64,000 nt of DNA from Brachycybe producta (lineage: Eukaryota; Arthropoda; Diplopoda; Playtdesmida; Andrognathidae). The notes beneath the pieces are model-generated. The model worked only from the letters and a program-made list of their open reading frames with translations, made no database searches and was not told where the DNA came from. The stretch spans positions 9,105,461-9,169,460 of the forward strand of contig JAUPFP010000006.1 in the NCBI GenBank assembly GCA_036925085.1. The letters run 5' to 3'. A program made the translations under genes and the position numbers. Shown here in pieces: positions 21,745 through 31,212 of this stretch (the stretch's first letter is position 1; every line of letters begins with the position of its first letter).

Positions 21745-22900
21745 CCCCATGCAGAAAATGCCAACTGAAAAACGAATTTCTCTAATTTATAGAATTCTAT
21801 TTTATTTCTTTGGAATCAAGTAGATAAAACAAAAAAAGCAAAATAAATACAATAGAATTAGTTTAAATTAAATATATTTCGGGCATAAATCTATGAGGTC
21901 TTGGCCTAAATCTAGACATTTACTAAAATGCACTTTAAGCAATTTTTCAATATTTGCATCTATCAACAATGCAAATGTTTGCCAATTTTTCTAACTTTCT
22001 TCCACGCCCCCCCCCCCCCCATTTCCACCTTTTCCAGACATTTTTCAGTATTTTTTTCTACTCTCTAAGTATGCGTGTTTAGTGAGGTTTAAACTGACAC
22101 TTCTCTGCAGTCATTTGCATTCTCAAATGTTTTTTTTTTTGTTTCTTCTCTTGACTTTTTTTTATGTATACCTGGCAGCCCCATTATTAGTACAGATGTC
22201 TGTTATAAATTCGTACAATTTATTTTGTTGTCTAAGGGGATAATGTGCTTACTATTAGCTCTGATCGTTTTGCAAATAGTACAAAAGGAGGAGGAGGAGG
22301 AGGAGGAGAAAGAAGAGCTTTTATACAAATGCTATAATACATAGAAATATGTGCATTTATGTATTCATTTATATGTATAAAGAATAGAAAAAGTGAGAGA
22401 GAAAAGAAAGAAATTGGTGCGTAGAAGTGTAATTTCGACAAAAAAAAAAACGCCAACAGAATCTTGTTCTGTTTACACTTTCTACAGATTTCCACATCTC
22501 TTTTCTGCTCAAAAAGAGAGAGAGAAAACAAAGAAGAGATTGGAAACGAAAAGAACCGAACCCATGTCAACTAATCCTGGCTTACTAACTAACTGAAAAC
22601 GGATCACATTACAAACAAAAAAGCTTCGAAAATGCAATGATGGAAGTTTTCATTTCAAGAGTTGGGTTCTTCTTAAATTCAACGTTCTTCTAACCTTGTG
22701 AGTGGCACAGATAAAACGTCTACTTGTTTAAAAAATTTAATAATCTCAATATAGCTATAAAGGTTACTACATATTTTAAACTTTACACATTAATTGTAAT
22801 AAAAAAAAAAAACAACAACATTTAAAAAAGTTAACAAAGTCATTGAAATTTTTAAAACATCAACTTTGTGAACTTAAATGCAGGAAGGGTTCAGAGGGCA
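21745..22900. other. Non-coding stretch
   Basis: AT-rich with a C-run at 22009-22020, (GGA)n at 22287-22310 and polyA/T tracts. The 112-residue minus-strand frame at 22232-22570 is Phe/Ser/Leu-rich low-complexity sequence. Confidence 0.5.
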
Positions 22901-22904
22901 CTGG

Positions 22905-22992
22905 CTCACTTCAGCTACCTGGGTCACTACAGCTACCAGGCTCATTACAGCTACCAGGCTCATTACAGCTACCAGGGTCACTACAGCTACCA
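22905..22992. repeat. 18-bp minisatellite, unit cagctaccaggctcatta
   Basis: Five units of the form (t/a)cagctacc(a/t)gg(c/g)tca(c/t)(t/a). In one frame it reads SLQLPG repeated. The same unit is found twice at about 54417-54450, inside a MITE, so the array may derive from that element family. Confidence 0.85.
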
Positions 22993-23304
22993 AATCTTAA
23001 ATTTCAAATAGTTGCAGTTTTTTTTTGTAATATTAATTTCCAAACAGCCAAACAATGTTTTTCTTGCGCCACACACCATACCCTCGTTGGCTCTCTCTCT
23101 CTCTCTCTCTCTCTCACATATATAGGCCTATATTTTCATATTGATTGAAAACCATTGTCAGCATCATAATGTATGTGTATTTGTAGACCTTTAGTAATAC
23201 AGAGCCTCATTCTATGTATATATAGATAAAATATATGTAGAAAAATGACAAGAGAATATTCATCAACCGAAATAATTATTTCTCATACTTACTATAAGGG
23301 CCTA

Positions 23305-23336
<32 letters not shown>

Positions 23337-24074
23337 TGTTTATAAATGACAAATTTGCCACCTTAATCACAATATATTTTTCACTCTCAACTCTTCCAAC
23401 CCTTTCCACCATTTTCAAAATAATATATTAGTATATTACAGAAAGAGAGTGAGAGAGAGAGAATGAGCGAAAAAATATGCTAATCTCTGATAGGCAAATT
23501 GCCATCGGGATTTAAGATTCCTGCATTTGGGGAATGAATGGCAATTTAAGCTCAAAAGATATTTTTTTTTTCTTCTTCTTTTTCTTCCAAATAAATACGT
23601 GTTATTAGATTGAAGAAAAATAATTCAGCCCTATATTGTGATATAGATAAATTGCATAAATTAGAAGCATCACATCTTCCTCCTTCTTTTCCCCTTTTCT
23701 GAATTAAATTAAAATATTTAGCTTATTTATATTTTTTTTTAAATCATTTATATAAAAACAAAAAGCCAACAACAAGATGCAAACCAATCAACCAACTAAA
23801 TTTGGGAAGAGAATTTCTTGGAAGACTTGGTTTTTTTTTTTTTTTACATACATTTTAAAATCCTCGAGAGACTGTATTTAACAAATTGACCTCGGAAAGC
23901 TTTGGACTAATTAAGATCTACAATTAACATGCTCCAGTCTTTTAAACATGCCATCAATCTAGTCAAAAAAGCCTCCTTTTATGACAGACATAACACACCT
24001 CCCTCACTTGAGTTAGGCACAAATTCAAGATGAAAACATGGGCACATTAAGGTGCTTCGAAGTGTAGACGCTTC
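22993..24074. other. Non-coding stretch with short CT/GA microsatellites
   Basis: (CT)n at 23092-23115, (GA)n at 23307-23332 and a broken GA tract near 23440-23462. AT-rich, no gene seen. Confidence 0.5.
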
Positions 24075-24650
24075 TCGAACTCGATTTTTGTTTGGAAAAC
24101 TTTTAAAGTTCTAGAAACTAGAAGAGTAGCTAAATTCATTTGGAAATACAATCATGCTGATATATATTTTAAAATAAGCCTTTATTGTCAGTTTGAAAAT
24201 GACCCAACTTTAAAAGCAAACAATATTTTAAAACTAGTGGGGTAACCCGTCATAAATGACGGGAGCAAAATTCACAGGCAATTGTGCGCATGCGCGTCGT
24301 TTTTTCCTTTTTTTACTCCGTTCATTTCAATTTCAGTTTCCCCCCTCCCACTTTTCCCCCTCCACGTTTCTCTCTCTCCCCCCCCCCCCCATACTTTCCA
24401 ACCTTCCCCCCCCTCCTATTTAATATCATGGTCATATAGTTGACTTTGAGAAGAAAAAAAAGCGGTTCATTTATTCATTTAAATCTATATAAATTCCGAC
24501 GTGCTTCAAGGTTTTTTGTGACACACACACAGCCACACATACACACACACACATATACCTGGCTTAATATATATATAATCATTCAAAGACCCTTCTAGTT
24601 TCTAAACCACTTTCAATTTCTCGTTAGTGTTGCATCAGAAATGCAAAACA
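24075..24650. repeat. CTAGAAG fold-back repeat split by a Helitron-like element
   Basis: The left part 24100-24233 has gttctagaaactagaagagt. The right part resumes near 24577 with gacccttctagtttctaaac. Confidence 0.6.
24234..24576 (-). mobile_element. Helitron-like element, compact copy (about 343 bp)
   Basis: The left end is ctagtggggtaacccgtcat plus aaatgacggg, i.e. on the minus strand a hairpin followed by CTAG adjoining T. The interior includes gtgcgcatgcgcgtcgtttt, a CT-rich tract, tataaattccgacgtgcttc and a (CA)n. The other end is inferred from where the fold-back resumes (about 24576) and does not show a clean TC/GA Helitron 5' end. No Rep/helicase frame, so it is non-autonomous. Confidence 0.65.
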
Positions 24651-24912
24651 ACCATAGTACAAAAATCACCTCTTCATAAAGTTCCTATCTGACATTCAAT
24701 TTTAATGAAACTTTCTTTGAAACTTGTGTGAGACAACAGACTCATGGAATTGCAAATGTTCAACTTCTGAGAGACGTTTAATGATGCTCGTCATAAACAG
24801 CCAATCAGAAGTGAACTAGAAACAACATCAGATGTTTGAAATTGCATGTCAACTTTTTTTTTGTAATTCTATTTTCTTTTCTTTTACCTTATTGGTTGCT
24901 TTCAGTAAAAAG

Positions 24913-25035
24913 ACAGGGCCGGATTAAGGCTTGGGTGGAGTGGACAAAAATGCCAGGGGCATACTGAAAAAAAAGGGGGGCATCCATTCTACTTGCACAA
25001 CATGTCGCGTGTGAGCCATAACCCAGTAAGCCCTA
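24913..25035. mobile_element. hAT-like terminal fragment (cagggccggattaagg)
   Basis: The start cagggccggattaagg resembles the left end of widespread non-autonomous hAT elements. No matching right end is seen before the LINE sequence begins near 25040, so this is a fragment and the call is tentative. Confidence 0.35.
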
Positions 25036-25039
25036 AGAA

Positions 25040-26340
25040 GTAACCATTTATCGAAGGCATAATGCTGATGACACGTTAATTTACAGGGAATCACTTGTGA
25101 ATCACTAGTGGGTAGACTTGAAGGCAATTGAAAGTTGGTGTTTCATGGCAACTTCAGTTGCATCAATGGAAATGCAATGGGATGAGGGTAACACGGGGTA
25201 GAAATTCATTGATTTTTTTCCTTATGTTTGGAATAACAAACTACTTCAGAATGTTAATTCTTATAAATGCTTGGGGGTTACATTGACAAGCAATATGTAT
25301 TATAAGCAGCATGCAAATGCTTCGTTTTTGTCAATGATTATTGGGTACTTGCCCTGAACAAGTTAAAATTGTTGCTTACAATGTGCGGATTCGACCTCAT
25401 CGTGAGTATTGCTGCAGTGTGTGGAATCCCCACTCTGTAGACTGTAGTGTTAAGTGATGCAGTGGAAATGGTCCAGCGTAGGGCAAAGAGATTTGTCTGC
25501 AGCAGGTATATAAGTTTACCGATATTGTTACTGCAATTCTGGCGACAGGGGTGCCCTACCCCCTAAAGTCAGTGGAGAATTCACCCCCCCCCCCCCAAGG
25601 ACGAAATGCTGAAAGCGTTTCTTTTTTTTAGAACTTTTCAAATATAATTTTCATCAGTTTTAAAATGATGGAATTTTACATTGTTTGCATAATCGTGTTG
25701 TGAATGAGTTTCAATTGGCCATCAGATGTGTTTGAAACAAAGTCTGTAAACTTTGGAATACATGAACATTCTCCGTATTTTGTGAGCGTAGCGAGCGAGC
25801 AATTATTTTATAGTATGCTCTTGCTATCAATTCTGGCGAGCGAAGCGAGCCATAAAAACAGCACTTATACTATGACGTATAACAGTGGCTTAAACACACT
25901 ACTTTCTTTTAAAATATAAATTAAATAATAAATTTGGATTTTCGCCCATTCTGATTATTATGAAAATATTTTAATACAAAATTTCAATCACCTCCCCCCC
26001 CCCCACCAAAAAAAGGCAAATGGCGAGTTGCTCACCAGCACCATGTGGGCACCCCTGTCTGACGGGGCTTCATTGGGATAGTTTAGCTCATCATAGATCA
26101 AAAATTACTTTATGTAGGTTCATGAAAGTTGTACATGGTCAATGTCCCAAACCACAGACTAGTGATATATGTAAAGCATTGTATGTGGAAAGGGGTGACC
26201 ACTCAAAGAAAATTATAGAGATTTTTTGCCAACTGTTACTGTTTTTTTTTTTTCTTCTGAGGGTTATAAGACAATGGAATGCTCTTCCTAAACAGGCTAT
26301 TGATGATGTCATTAATAAATTTAAAAAATCTGAATAAATC
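25040..26340 (+). pseudogene. CR1/Jockey-type LINE RT fragment, split by a hAT MITE
   Basis: Translation near 25055-25090 gives NADDTLIYRES (the RT catalytic F/Y-x-D-D motif with an altered first residue). Later come YKCLGVTLTSN (K-x-L-G-V motif) and RPHREYCCSVWNPHSVDC, the segment following the RT thumb. Reading resumes after the MITE at 26058 as LTGLHWDSLAHHRSKITL and ends HSKKI...RVIRQWNALPKQAIDD...FKKSE with a stop. Stops and frame changes occur in between. Endonuclease and the first half of the RT are absent. The small gap before the C-terminus (polyT at 26238) also looks altered. A dead copy. Confidence 0.75.
25546..26057. mobile_element. hAT-like MITE inside the LINE (512 bp)
   Basis: Ends CAGGGGTGCCC and, inverted, GGGCACCCCTG. 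Flanks are TCTGGCGA (25538-25545) and TCTGACGG (26058-26065), an 8-bp duplication with two differences. Joining the flanks restores the LINE reading ILTGLHWD, so the insertion point is secure. The interior holds gagcgtagcgagcgagc and ggcgagcgaagcgagcc repeats. A C-run at 25586-25599 is also present. Confidence 0.8.
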
Positions 26341-26449
26341 AACAATTTTTTTTTATTTTGGATCCCTGCTCTGAGACTTCAATTGTAAGTTCAGATGCTA
26401 AGTTTTCCTCTTTAATTAGCACCTTCCTTATTCTATAGAAGAACCTGCT

Positions 26450-27136
26450 TGTGAGCTTTTGACATCAACCAATATTTTATTACCAACCTTTAGATGACAT
26501 TTTCTACTTTTCGTTTCTTCTCTGAGCAGTATGACACCTGCACAGAGAAGATCCGAGCTGTAGAGAGAGCTGGATGGAGATAGATTGTAGTCACTCTTCT
26601 GCATGGGGGTGAAATCGATGCAGGAGAGTGGCGGCCATCTCTCTCTCTTCCGGTTGATGCTGATATACATCTTCTCCATCGGTATTCCGACTAGAGAAGA
26701 TGTTGTAGCTGCTGAGAATCGTATAGCTCCTGCCCTATGAAACCTCCGGCCTCTGAAGAGAAGTTATTTACAGAGACATAAAGACAACGCTACTTCTTGT
26801 TACAACACTTTTATTCATTCCTTGTAAGAAGTACAGATACAAGGGTGAATAGTAATATACTAACTGGAAATCCTCAGGCCCATTGATTTGGAATGTATCG
26901 CAAAAACAGGCAAAGGAAAGAACTGAGGAACAAAGAGGAACATGGTCCTTTTATACCTTGGACCTGTGTACACCTGCGAGGTGTAACCAGGTCCAAGTGA
27001 CCATGGTCCTTTATGTATCAATCCGCCGCTTGGGCATGAGTCAGAAAGGTGAGTCAGAGAGGAGGGAGGGACGGTTGAGAGTTGTTTACCCCCCAGGCTA
27101 TGGTTTTGGCGGGATCACGATTTACAGGGTGTTACA
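26450..27136 (-). repeat. 3' LTR of the gag-pro/orphan element
   Basis: Begins TG and ends CA. On the minus strand a TATA-like ggtataaaagg (26947-26957) and a polyadenylation-type AATAAA (26810-26815) lie about 140 bp apart. This gives a plausible U3/R/U5 order of about 27136-26930, 26930-26800 and 26800-26450. Confidence 0.9.
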
Positions 27137-27152
27137 TACCCTCCAACTTTGC
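27137..27152 (-). other. Probable polypurine tract
   Basis: Immediately inside the 3' LTR the minus strand reads gcaaagttggagggta, a purine-rich run that would prime plus-strand synthesis. It is interrupted by pyrimidines, so the call is moderate. Confidence 0.5.
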
Positions 27153-27538
27153 TTGGAGTACGTCCTCGTACTCCAGCCAAGGGTGGAAGGTTTTCAAGTT
27201 ACGCAGCGGGGAGACATGGGTGGCTGAGGACTTACCGTGTACAGAGGTGGTTATGGGAAGGCACTGGCACCGAAGTGTCAGCGCCCCTAAAAATTGAAAA
27301 AGGCTGAAAACATAAAACAAAGATAATTAATGCTCGCTGAGTGGCGAGCCGCTATTGAAATTTTTAAGAGACAGGACAGTTGCAACGTATTTTATTTTTT
27401 ATAAATTTTTCGATAATGCCACCCGGATGGGTGGCGACCACATGAGTACATGTGGCGCGCAGCTATCCCTGCTGCGGAGGGTGGGGAGGATCCTGGGTCC
27501 ATGAACCGTACGGGGGGGTAATCCCGCCGGACCTGGCC
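27153..27538 (-). other. 3' untranslated part of the LTR element
   Basis: No frame of note. It lies between the stop of the orphan frame and the polypurine tract. The segment near 27330-27365 (gctcgctgagtggcgagccgc) is a short imperfect palindrome. Confidence 0.5.
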
Positions 27539-29716
27539 TCATCGGTAGCTGGATGCGGCAGACAGCCATTGTCCCTGGTCGTCAGGTAGATCCCGGTGGA
27601 AGATATTGAAGATGTCCCGGTCCCCGATAATCTTACGGGAGGACCGCTTGTTGTACAGTGTAGCCCAAGCGGCGTCCCATAAGACGGCGATTCGGTAGCG
27701 AGGATCCGGTTCCGGAATGTAGTGACGACTGGTACGGAACGTCTGTCCAGCGGCCAGTCTAAAGACGGAGTTGACGAAAGCTCCCAAAAGGGCTTCCGTG
27801 GCTTCATCGATGGCATCTCCGGCGAAACTGGTGGTTTCAACAATCCGTCTTCTTGGGAAGACGATGGTGATGAGGACACTTGTTAGGCGGGAGAGTCCCA
27901 CGACATATCGCTCCCGGGGAGGGAGGTCCAGACGGGGAAACCCTTCCTCCAAAGAGAAGTGTCCTACGTAAAGGGTGTTGGCAGAGCGCACTTCGCGCTG
28001 CCAAGTGACCCACCGATTGTTGAGCAACCTCTCGCCGGAGGTGGCTGCACGGAACGGATGATCCAGCGGTAACCGCCCCAGAGTAGCCCCGGCATGGGGT
28101 ACAGTGGGCGGTGCGGCTGGTCGGGCTGGTGTTGGAGCCGCAGGTTCCAAAGAAACCGATGCGCCCGTGATAGGCCTGGCATGGCGCAAGGCGGACCGGG
28201 CCATATCGCGGGCCCGCTGACGTAGTCGCTTCGATGCCCACTTCCTGCTCAGCGCCTCCAGTGGCTGGGCACTTCCCGGTGCACGGCCCAGTGCTTCCAT
28301 GGGGTCACCTCCCTGTCGCATGACGTCTTGCAGAAGGTTTGTGATGGCCTTCTGTTTTTTCAAGAACGCGGCACGCTCTGCGGAAGGTGGCGGCATCAAA
28401 GGTGTAGGCGTAGGTTGTCCAGAAGGGCGGCCCGGAGGTGGCGGAGGAGGAGAGCGATGCGGGACCCGAATAGGAGGGCCCCGAGTTTCGTAGCGATGGT
28501 CGCGGTCCAGTTGGACTCGGTGATCCTGTAGGTCTTGCCTGACCCTTGGGTCGAAGTTATTACGTGGCCGAAGGCCGCGTCCAGAGGAACCACGTTGTTC
28601 CTGCTGACTTCTTCCGTCGGGTCGGCGTCGGGGCGAAAGATGGGAACCACGTGGCGAAGAGCGACGTGGTTGTGGCCGTTGAAGAGAGTCTCGAGAAGAG
28701 TGGTGGCCCCTGTAGGACTGTTGAGGCTCCTTGGGGCGAGCCCCAGTGGGAACCTGAACACGAACAGGTTGGGGAACCACCACTATGGAAGGTAACTTTG
28801 GAGTCGGAGTTGGTGTGGCGGCCTCGCTGCGTGGAGGCGTGGCACATCGGGAGGTTGGTGGTGACGATAATGGTGTATGAGGAGGAGGCGGCGGAGTGAT
28901 TGATGGCACCGGTGAGCAGTGTTGGAAAGGCTCTGGTGGCGTTATGGGTGGAGAAGGAGATGTGGAGAGGCCAGTTGTCAGGGTTGCTGGCGAGTTTGAG
29001 GATGGAGGTGATGACGTGGCCGATGACGTAACTCGGGCGGCTTCTTGGAGTCGGGCCTCGATTCGCAGGAGCTCCTCCTTCGGGAGTCGCGCCGTACACG
29101 GTAAGCCCAGCTCGACAAGGCGGGCGCAAACCGCACGGAGGTACGCCAGATTGTCCTCCCCTTCCTTCTTATCTCTGGCTGCCCGACGAAGAGCAGCCTC
29201 CCTCTGCAGCTCCAAGTGGAGGTCTTCGAGGGGGGAGGGCACAGATCCACCTCCCCCACGTTTCCCTCTTGCTTCAGCTCCACCCGGAATGGGTTGACCA
29301 GGCACGATGCTATCGCGGAACGCCTGGTTAACCCCCCATGCCATGAGGTTGATATCGATGCGGTCTTCCCGCTCCTCCCAGTAGTGTTTTGATGTCGTGA
29401 CGTCGAAGGGGACGATGCTGCTTGGAGCAGCAGGCTTCCCTTCGCGCCCGACATTGGCAGGTCGCTTGAAGCTTGCTTTTAGGCGCTTCTCCCCACGCCG
29501 GTGAAAATTCTCCGGTTCGGAGGAGGTGCGGCGCCTATCTATTATGTTTGGCGACTCTCTTCTTGTTGTGGGCGCACTGGCGGCGCCCGCCCTTTGTAGC
29601 TGGCAGGTAGATTGAGAGAGGGGTTCAGCGGTCCCCGCCGTTCCACTCTCCGTCTCATCTTCACTAGAAGAGGCAGACATCATTCTGCCTCCTCTCCATG
29701 AGCCTCTACCTGGCAT
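27539..29716 (-). CDS. Orphan 725-residue protein of the LTR element (function unknown)
   Basis: I do not recognise this protein. It has an acidic/Ser-rich N-terminus (about 1-60), a basic stretch (60-95), a charged region with a short distinctive SKHYWEEREDRIDINLMAWG (109-128), and a helical, coiled-coil-like charged block (163-227). A Pro/Ser/Thr-rich linker (230-330) leads into an Arg-rich, RG/RS-containing region (335-430). A helical basic segment (448-512) precedes a C-terminal part that looks globular (about 545-725, containing RLLNNRWVTWQREV, RERYVVGLSRLTSVLIT, YRIAVLWDAAWATLYNK). There are no RT, RNase H, integrase, chromodomain or zinc-finger motifs, and no signal peptide or clear transmembrane helix. 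It lies downstream of Gag-protease in the same orientation, where pol normally sits. The basic middle part could bind nucleic acid; that is inference. It may be a captured host gene, an accessory or second structural protein, or a highly diverged element protein. Confidence 0.7.
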   Translation of the reverse strand: MPGRGSWRGGRMMSASSSEDETESGTAGTAEPLSQSTCQLQRAGAASAPTTRRESPNIIDRRRTSSEPENFHRRGEKRLKASFKRPANVGREGKPAAPSSIVPFDVTTSKHYWEEREDRIDINLMAWGVNQAFRDSIVPGQPIPGGAEARGKRGGGGSVPSPLEDLHLELQREAALRRAARDKKEGEDNLAYLRAVCARLVELGLPCTARLPKEELLRIEARLQEAARVTSSATSSPPSSNSPATLTTGLSTSPSPPITPPEPFQHCSPVPSITPPPPPHTPLSSPPTSRCATPPRSEAATPTPTPKLPSIVVVPQPVRVQVPTGARPKEPQQSYRGHHSSRDSLQRPQPRRSSPRGSHLSPRRRPDGRSQQEQRGSSGRGLRPRNNFDPRVRQDLQDHRVQLDRDHRYETRGPPIRVPHRSPPPPPPGRPSGQPTPTPLMPPPSAERAAFLKKQKAITNLLQDVMRQGGDPMEALGRAPGSAQPLEALSRKWASKRLRQRARDMARSALRHARPITGASVSLEPAAPTPARPAAPPTVPHAGATLGRLPLDHPFRAATSGERLLNNRWVTWQREVRSANTLYVGHFSLEEGFPRLDLPPRERYVVGLSRLTSVLITIVFPRRRIVETTSFAGDAIDEATEALLGAFVNSVFRLAAGQTFRTSRHYIPEPDPRYRIAVLWDAAWATLYNKRSSRKIIGDRDIFNIFHRDLPDDQGQWLSAASSYR

Positions 29717-31212
29717 ATTTTCTTAAGAGTTTAAAAGTTCTTACTTTTTCAAAAGTCCCGCTGCTGGTGGTTACTTCCAAATAATAACAGAAATCGGTCC
29801 CCGATCACTCTGTTATTATTTCAAGAGGTCCAAAGAGTTCTGAAGGCCTGATGCACTGCACGTGAGTTCAAAGGCTTGAAGGTGGTACTCAAGCTTTGGA
29901 TTGACAACAAAACTGAAGAAGTTCGAAATTAAAATTTGGAACTTGGCACAGAAGTAGATTGAAGATTTGATGATTGAAGAAGATCGCATAAAGAGATGAA
30001 CAAAAACGAGTGCTTCTTTGAAGAGAGCAAATCGAGTGGTAATTGACCAAGTTTGGTCATTCTTCTTATTTAATTTTAAAAGTTAGAAGGGCCGGCCCCT
30101 TTTAGAATAAGACACCTTACTCTAATTGGTTTCTTCACGACTTTATTTATTGGGGGTGGGGGTTGTCCCACCGACATTAGATGTGAGAGGTGTTGATCTA
30201 ATTCTTATCAGAGTCGGTCCTGTTTATTATTTTTAGATAAACAAAAGGACTAAGGAATCTCGAGGGAGAAGGGCCGTTATTTTATTTCACACCGAGGTGT
30301 GAAGTTGCCCATTAACTTTCTCCCCTTCTTTTCCTTAATGCCTTTTTTGGAAAGAATAGGTCAGCAAGGTTACTAATGTACCTTGCTGTTTGTTATTATT
30401 TTTAGGGGGGAGTGGGGCAGGAGTTGGTGTCCCACAATTCGATCTTAATTGAGAGGGTGACAGGTTCTTCAATTTTATTTTTTTTTTAATTGAAGGTGTC
30501 CGCTCTCACAAAATCCTCAAAACTGATTTTCTTCCTTTTTTATTTGTTTATGGCCAGCAGTTTTTGTTGTTTGTTGTTTTTTTTCTTTGAAGTCCCAGTG
30601 CATTGGTCTGGCCCCCAGAGCAATTGTCTCTTTGAAGTTTCTATTCTTCCACTGTCAACAGCATGGTCAATGACGTCCGTCCATAATAAAGGGGAGCACG
30701 GTGTTTTTCTTTTGCTGACCCTTTTATGGCTCTTGATTTTTCTTCTGAACGTCCTTGACTAGCCTTCGGCGTTTTTCCCAGGTGTACCACGTGGTTGACA
30801 GTCGTGTGTGAAGGCCACGTGGTTCCGGTGTAGTTTATTGCATGTTTGAAATGGTTGCCAATATGTAAATATTGGCGGCCATTTTGAAAAGTTTAAAAGT
30901 GTTTCAAAAATTAAAGTTGTGTGAATTTTGTAGAGTTTTGGGAGTTATTTGAGAGTGTTTAGAGGGGTTGTTGATGCTGTGGGGTTGTTTATTCGTTGGG
31001 GGGTTCCTTTTATCCCCTCCCCCACCTCTTGACAACTGTCCTCAGTTGTTTCTTAACACAACAATTCTCAAATTCCTCCCGCTCTTCTATTGTTGATATT
31101 TGATGGTTGCTGGTGTTTATTTCCATAGTCATGAAATAAACACTGGTGAATTATTGTTTTATTTTCGTCGCGTTTGGTTTCTTGACAGCGTGGGTGGCCG
31201 TTGCTTTCGTCG
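29717..31212 (-). other. 1.5-kb spacer between the two frames of the LTR element
   Basis: No substantial frame in the element's orientation and no pol motifs. The size argues against simple frameshift expression of the second frame from Gag. A spliced or internally initiated message is more likely, by inference. A 90-residue plus-strand frame at 30490-30762 is on the wrong strand and has no domain. Confidence 0.55.

Noticed and set aside
26428-26679. Duplicate 83- and 92-residue minus-strand frames (also 35969-36247)
   Set aside because: They are the same stretch of the two LTRs, not genes.
28396-29454. Several 120-190-residue frames overlapping the orphan frame
   Set aside because: GC-rich coding sequence leaves other frames open; these are shadows of the 725-residue frame.
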